Shown here piece by piece: positions 41,657 to 45,154 of a DNA stretch of 45,154 nucleotides. The stretch spans positions 1 through 45,154 of the forward strand of contig JAUSPN010000077.1 of the NCBI GenBank assembly GCA_030656555.1, read 5' to 3'. The notes under the pieces are model-generated. The model was given only the letters and a program-made list of their open reading frames with translations, ran no database searches and was not told the origin of the DNA. Made by a program: the position numbers and the translations under genes. Origin of the DNA: Candidatus Desulfaltia sp. GTDB taxonomy: Bacteria > Desulfobacterota > Desulfobacteria > Desulfobacterales > ETH-SRB1. Every line of letters begins with the position of its first letter. The stretch's first letter is position 1.

Positions 41657-42622
41657 TTATTTAGGTGCTGGATCGTTGTTTTGAGCTTTCATGTCACCGC
41701 TCTCAACAACATGTCCCATATCATGCTTTTTTATCAAGGGTGTTACCCATATATAATCTGCAAAGGAAAGTTCGGCCTTGCTTCCTGCGGGCGCTAATAA
41801 AAGGGTTCTAAAGAAGGCTCCGGTGCGACCAAATGCCCGGTCAGGTATCCCGAAATTACGTATAATGTGACCATTTCCGGCCAAAACCACCATCATAGAC
41901 CTTTTTTTTAGATAAAGCGCTATTGATTCAGCCATTGTTTCTTCCCACACGCACTGGACCATATAAAAATACTCAAAACTTTCTCTCCCCTTTATTTTGT
42001 GTTTTTTGAATATCTCTTCTACATATGCCCTATGATCGGCATTGGTGGTATCTATCTTTTTGGGGAGGTGTTTTTTTTCATCGTCTGATAAACTCTCAAT
42101 TCCACCGACAGCTATCTTGGGTGGAATATGGAAGGGTATGTTCAGGCCTATAAGCTCTATATGTCTTTCCTTGATAAAAGCAAGTATGTCTTTGTATAAT
42201 TCAAAGTCAAATTTCCAGTTCGCATACCAGTGCGTCTTTTCCAGAAACCCCTTTTCATCCAGCCTGTCGGCAGACCACATATCCAGTATTTTCTGATACG
42301 AATGATCAAATGCCTCCATGCCGACTAAAAGTTCCGGATGTGTGTCAACAAGTCTTTTGATAACCCTTAGCTGGATTTTATGGTGTGCTGAATCTGTGTG
42401 TTTTTCACCAATATAAATTACTTTGGCCATGTTAAGGTCGGCAATAAGCTCTTCAAAAGATACAGACGCGCCGGTTTTGGTGTTGATTATATCTCCCTCT
42501 TTAAACGACTTCGACAAATCCTCGATTAAAAGTTTTTTTGGCGCCATTGCACATCCCCATATAAAATTCATAAAGGCGGTAAAACAAAAAATTATAAATA
42601 CTGTTTTCCTGCTTAACTTCAA
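41657..42622 (-). CDS. ChaN-family haem-binding-like lipoprotein
   Basis: The 321-residue protein has a signal peptide with a lipobox ending in C24 (FIWGC). A ChaN domain follows with the conserved IGEKHTDSAHH motif (~72-82) and GMEAFDHSYQ; later motifs are VVLAGNGHIIRNFGIPDR and a C-terminal ADYIWVTP. ChaN proteins bind haem and are linked to iron uptake; family members with the EKH/HxxH pattern may be hydrolytic. It would sit on the inner face of the outer membrane or on the inner membrane. It appears to be a single-gene unit. Confidence 0.87.
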   Translation of the reverse strand: MKLSRKTVFIIFCFTAFMNFIWGCAMAPKKLLIEDLSKSFKEGDIINTKTGASVSFEELIADLNMAKVIYIGEKHTDSAHHKIQLRVIKRLVDTHPELLVGMEAFDHSYQKILDMWSADRLDEKGFLEKTHWYANWKFDFELYKDILAFIKERHIELIGLNIPFHIPPKIAVGGIESLSDDEKKHLPKKIDTTNADHRAYVEEIFKKHKIKGRESFEYFYMVQCVWEETMAESIALYLKKRSMMVVLAGNGHIIRNFGIPDRAFGRTGAFFRTLLLAPAGSKAELSFADYIWVTPLIKKHDMGHVVESGDMKAQNNDPAPK

Positions 42623-42664
42623 AAATCCCTTCCTTTACCGTTTTTATAATTTGACGAACTTGTA

Positions 42665-42936
42665 GAAAATCTGTAATATTGCAACAGTTCAGCCACAGAT
42701 TCACACAGATTAACGCGGATAGATTTAAACACAAAGAAATACGGAACATCAAGAATTATATTATAACCCCTGCCATGGCAGGCAAGTTGGTAACTTTGTC
42801 TGCCATGGTGCTATGCGAAAACCTGATGTGTTTACTATATTTCTTGTTGAAACTGGAAAATTAGCTCACTAAAGCCTATAGATCAGGTTTGGGCCAGGGT
42901 GGCTGAATAATCACAAAAATTTTTAAAAAACATATT
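42665..42936. repeat. Gene-free region with CAGCCACAGATT repeat
   Basis: TTCAGCCACAGATTCACACA (42686-42705) followed by GATTAACGCGGAT and TTTAAACACAAAGAAAT is closely related to both arms of the 12596-12716 inverted repeat. CTGCCATGGCAGGCAA (42771 region) is a local palindrome, partly repeated as TGTCTGCCATGGTG near 42797. No gene is visible. Confidence 0.55.
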
Positions 42937-43209
42937 ATGCGCCTTCAGAAAAATCCTTTATTTAGAAAAGAAATCGCTCCGTGGTATGATTCGGATACAA
43001 GCTGTTTAATAATGATCGGCTTTTTGCTTGTCATATTTTTGTTCAGCATTACCGGTATTTTTGAAGCATATGAAAAAATTGAATATTATAAGCATGTTTG
43101 GGTCCCCGGCATTCTTGTTGTGCTGAGCGGAGGAGCAACAATTTCAACGTCAATTCGTCTGATAAAAAGACACTACAAACGACAGGCCAAAGAGATGGAC
43201 TATTTATGA
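42937..43209 (+). CDS. Small two-helix membrane protein
   Basis: The 90-residue product has two predicted transmembrane helices (~23-42 and 55-73), a basic N-terminus (RLQKNPLFRKEIAPWYDSD) and a basic C-terminal tail (RLIKRHYKRQAKEMDYL). No family is recognised and no enzyme motif is present. It lies 88 bases ahead of the CBS-domain gene on the same strand and could be its partner, though the spacing does not demand it. Confidence 0.65.
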   Translation: MRLQKNPLFRKEIAPWYDSDTSCLIMIGFLLVIFLFSITGIFEAYEKIEYYKHVWVPGILVVLSGGATISTSIRLIKRHYKRQAKEMDYL

Positions 43210-43297
43210 AAGCCGTTAAGAGCTCAGGCTAATTGCGGAATTGATCGCTCATATATTTCCTGCTCAGTGCATTAACGTGTTAAAAGAGGAGTAAGCA

Positions 43298-43762
43298 ATG
43301 ATCATTGTCAGAGACATCATGAACACCGACGTGATTACAGTCACCCCTGATATGGATATTTCCAGAGCAGCCAAAATCCTTTTTGATAAGCGGATTAACG
43401 GTGTACCGGTAGTGGACGATAACGGCAGCCTGGTTGGCATTCTATGCCAAAGCGATATTATTACCCAGCAGAAAAAGCTGCCGATCCCCACCATTTTTAC
43501 TTTCCTTGACGGCTTTATCCGGCTGACATCTTTGAAACAGCTCGAAAAGCAGGTCCTTAAAATCACCGCCCTCAAGGTTTCGGAAGCCATGACGCCTAAG
43601 CCGATCACGGTCCAGCCGGACACCGAAATCGAAACCGTTGCGGCTCTGATGGTAGACAAACATTTTCATACCCTGCCAGTGGTCGAAGACTCCAGCCTTG
43701 TGGGAATCATCGGCAAGGAGGATATTCTTCGCACCCTTCTATCCAACACCGGAAATACCTAA
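43298..43762 (+). CDS. CBS-domain pair protein
   Basis: The 154-residue protein consists of two tandem CBS domains (1-~65, IMNTDVITVTPDMDISRAA; and ~85-150, SEAMTPKPITVQPDTEIETVAA). Each has the VPVVDDNGSLVGI / LPVVEDSSLVGII core that binds adenosyl nucleotides. Stand-alone pairs act as energy or ligand sensors for other proteins. GAGGAG lies ahead of the ATG. The gene is somewhat richer in G and C than its flanks. The stop runs directly into a fragment of another gene. Confidence 0.92.
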   Translation: MIIVRDIMNTDVITVTPDMDISRAAKILFDKRINGVPVVDDNGSLVGILCQSDIITQQKKLPIPTIFTFLDGFIRLTSLKQLEKQVLKITALKVSEAMTPKPITVQPDTEIETVAALMVDKHFHTLPVVEDSSLVGIIGKEDILRTLLSNTGNT

Positions 43763-43874
43763 TGAAACCGTACTGCCGCCAGATGTAGAAAAGTATTGCG
43801 ATGAAATCAGCTCTGCAGATGGCATTATCATCGTTCATCCTGATTGGTGGGGACAATCACCTGCAATTCTCAAA
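43761..43874 (+). pseudogene. Internal fragment of an NAD(P)H-dependent flavodoxin-fold oxidoreductase
   Basis: In the +3-type frame overlapping the CBS stop, residues LPPDVEKYCDEIS and ADGIIIVHPDWWGQSPAILK match the central beta-alpha-beta part of Flavodoxin_2 (NQO-like) enzymes. Homologues normally continue with GWxDRV. Both ends are missing and the match stops sharply at AILK. The following open frame (KAIPCNLFGKIV) is unrelated. It is a decayed gene piece just before the cassette-like block. Confidence 0.65.
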
Positions 43875-44004
43875 GCGATCCCCTGCAACTTATTTGGGAA
43901 AATTGTATCTTTGATCTCTGTGGGGTTTCGACTTTCTATCGGGAGATGTTCACCATTTGAAGCTTACAGGCGAATAGCTTCACTGCACGCCTGCAGCTTA
44001 CCGG

Positions 44005-44011
44005 GTTAGGC
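44005..44011 (+). other. attC-like core site GTTAGGC before the ICMT gene
   Basis: GTTAGGC fits the integron core consensus GTTRRRY and is preceded by CACGCCTGCAGCTTACCGG, the type of sequence found in the right half of attC sites. It lies 16 bases upstream of the ICMT start. A full attC partner to the left is not evident, so this may be a half-site or chance. Confidence 0.35.
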
Positions 44012-44026
44012 TAAATAAGGAAAAGA

Positions 44027-44635
44027 ATGAAATTAAAACCTGAAAAATATCGAATAATTCTGTCTCGTATCGCAGCAGCCATAGGTTTGTTTTTTTTATG
44101 CACTACACAGAGCTACTGGGAAACAAAAAACGAAGCGTTCACATCTTTTTTGTTTTTTATAGGTCTGATTTTTGTCGCTATTGCTTCATCGGGAAGGATG
44201 TGGTGTTCACTTTATATTGCCGGTTACAAAGATCAAAAATTGGTTACAAAAGGCCCTTACTCCCTTTGCCGAAATCCTTTGTATTTTTTTAGCATGATAG
44301 GAGTTGTTGGAATTGGTTGTTCCACCGAAACCTTTACTTTTCCGATAGTCTTCATTATTCTCTTTGCACTCTATTATCCATTTGTTATCAAAAGTGAAGA
44401 AAAGCGCCTCAAACAACTTTTTGGAGTTGAGTTTGAAGAATACACAAAAAGAGTGCCTGCATTTTTCCCAAGGTTTTCGACTTTTGTGGAACCTGAAAAT
44501 TACTGTGTGAATCCCGCTGTCTATAAGAAGCATATTTTTAGTGCAGTATGGTTTATTTGGATAGTTGGAATACTCGAGCTAATTGAGGGAATGAGAAAAG
44601 TTGGATTGTTTACGCACTTGTGGTTACTTTATTAA
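44027..44635 (+). CDS. Isoprenylcysteine carboxyl methyltransferase-family membrane protein
   Basis: The 202-residue protein has about five hydrophobic segments. The ICMT/PEMT signature is at ~82-95 (VTKGPYSLCRNPLYF) and ~123-148 (YPFVIKSEEKRLKQLFG, then FEEYTKRVPAFFPRF), which together bind SAM. Bacterial members methylate unknown lipids or small molecules; true prenylcysteine substrates are unlikely. AAGGAAAAGA precedes the ATG. The gene lies between a GTTAGGC and a GTCTAAC motif, consistent with a gene cassette. Confidence 0.85.
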   Translation: MKLKPEKYRIILSRIAAAIGLFFLCTTQSYWETKNEAFTSFLFFIGLIFVAIASSGRMWCSLYIAGYKDQKLVTKGPYSLCRNPLYFFSMIGVVGIGCSTETFTFPIVFIILFALYYPFVIKSEEKRLKQLFGVEFEEYTKRVPAFFPRFSTFVEPENYCVNPAVYKKHIFSAVWFIWIVGILELIEGMRKVGLFTHLWLLY

Positions 44636-44640
44636 TATTA

Positions 44641-44820
44641 GTCTAACAAGGCGCACACGGACTCGCCTTTGCTTCGCTCGGCGAGATGGTGAGCTTATAC
44701 AAGAAACAATAAAGATACGACCGTAACTTCCGTAGGTGTATAATAATATGAAAAACGGCTTCAAATTGATGTTGTTTGTTCAAAAATGATGTAAAAAGCG
44801 AGGATAAATCCAGCTAACAA
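44641..44820 (+). other. attC-like left half after the ICMT gene
   Basis: GTCTAAC (44641-44647) fits the inverse core RYYYAAC of integron attC sites. It is followed by AAGGCGCACACGG and a hairpin CTCGCC/GGCGAG (44662-44684). The matching right core (GTTRRRY) is not found within 120 bases, so the site is incomplete. AGCTAACAAGTGC at 44812 is a weaker core-like word just before the next gene. No gene is seen in this gap. Confidence 0.4.
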
Positions 44821-44835
44821 GTGCATAAAAAAACC

Positions 44836-45033
44836 ATGAATAGATCATACGTCCACGGATACGATCCAAGAGAAAACATTCGCTTACAAGATCAAGCTTC
44901 TACTCTTGTGGAATTACTGCATTCCGATACGAAATATCCGGCTGGAAGCAAGGTCCTTGAGGCTGGCTGCGGAGTGGGAGCTCAAACAGTTACGCTGGCT
45001 CAAAATAGTCCAAGTGAAGTGGTACAGTTATAG
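44836..45033 (+). pseudogene. Class I SAM methyltransferase, truncated by an insertion sequence
   Basis: The frame from ATG 44836 encodes YVHGYDPRENIRLQDQA and the SAM-binding motif I (VLEAGCGVGAQTVTLA). It then ends at TAG 45031-45033, exactly at the boundary of an IS terminus. A complete enzyme of this family is ~250 residues, so only the first quarter remains here. The rest may lie beyond the insertion, outside the window. Confidence 0.75.
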
Positions 45034-45154
45034 TGGACACCTCGAAAAGTGTGTTATAAGAATAAAACTTTTGGAGGTGCAAAATGACAACGAAGAAAAA
45101 GAGCTACTCGAAACAATTTAAAATCGATGCCGTTAAACTGGTAACCGAACAAGG
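45034..45154 (+). mobile_element. Left end of an IS3-type insertion sequence with start of orfA
   Basis: TGGACACCTCGAAAAGTGTG from 45034 is an IS3-like terminal repeat that cuts the methyltransferase frame. ATG at 45084, after GGAGG, opens orfA (MTTKKKSYSKQFKIDAVKLV), the typical helix-turn-helix N-terminus of IS3/IS911 transposases. It continues off the right edge. Confidence 0.85.

Noticed and set aside
44641-44690. A complete integron attC site
   Set aside because: Only the left core and central hairpin are present; no right core was found, so it is reported only as a half-site.

Overview
The window looks like chromosome from an anaerobic deltaproteobacterium, most likely a Desulfobacterales relative. 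This is inferred from gene content, not from a marker-gene search. Oxygen-independent enzymes dominate: anaerobic ribonucleotide reductase NrdD/NrdG, LarE, a NIL-domain ferredoxin, a B12-type radical SAM protein and a core-MetE-like protein. Housekeeping genes include ftsK, rnj, plsC, smc, ftsY, an HU gene, mnmA and mtaB. Base composition is moderately AT-rich and intergenic regions carry small dispersed palindromic repeats, as in many environmental Desulfobacterota. No tRNA, rRNA or CRISPR array was seen.

Region 1 (1-9000) is a decaying accessory or defence-type island. It begins with the 3' end of an unidentified gene, an internally deleted AlbA_2/Schlafen-like gene, a large intact Eco57I-type DNA methyltransferase that has absorbed a REP-like repeat in frame, and a 47-codon stub of an AAA ATPase. 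A small membrane protein, a HicA/HicB-like pair and an unknown protein with two internal repeats follow. An intact GC-rich DUF1016 (PDDEXK) gene lies between two ~155-bp direct repeats. Beyond it are an internally deleted second DUF1016 gene and an IS3 transposase remnant abutting it.

Region 2 (9000-12600, minus strand) is a sulfur and tRNA-modification cluster (NIL-ferredoxin, mnmA, mtaB, all overlapping), with a zinc-ribbon protein and a CoA-binding protein upstream. Region 3 (12700-17700, plus) is a YejBEF/Opp-type peptide ABC transporter with two permeases and two ATPases but no binding protein. Region 4 (17700-22000) holds a hypothetical membrane-anchored protein, larE, a TauE/SafE permease, and an ECF sigma / zinc-finger anti-sigma / Spy-like trio. 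Region 5 (22000-27400, minus) is a tight run: left-handed beta-helix protein, CDF metal transporter, B12-type radical SAM enzyme and core-MetE-like protein, the last two overlapping by 4 bp.

Region 6 (27500-41600) is mostly housekeeping: ftsK, rnj, plsC and a small hypothetical on minus; smc, ftsY and HU on plus; acylphosphatase, nrdG and nrdD on minus. Two NrdR-box-like sites with 15-bp spacing lie over a good promoter for nrdD. Region 7 (41600-45154) has a ChaN-family lipoprotein, a small membrane protein and a CBS-domain protein. It then becomes accessory again: a flavodoxin-fold fragment, an ICMT-family gene between integron attC-like core motifs, a methyltransferase gene cut by an insertion sequence, and the start of an IS3-type orfA running off the edge.

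The most interesting leads are the radical SAM/core-MetE couple, the duplicated small ORF around the DUF1016 gene, the in-frame repeat expansion in the methyltransferase, and the cassette-like block at the right end. None is proven to be a new system from sequence alone.
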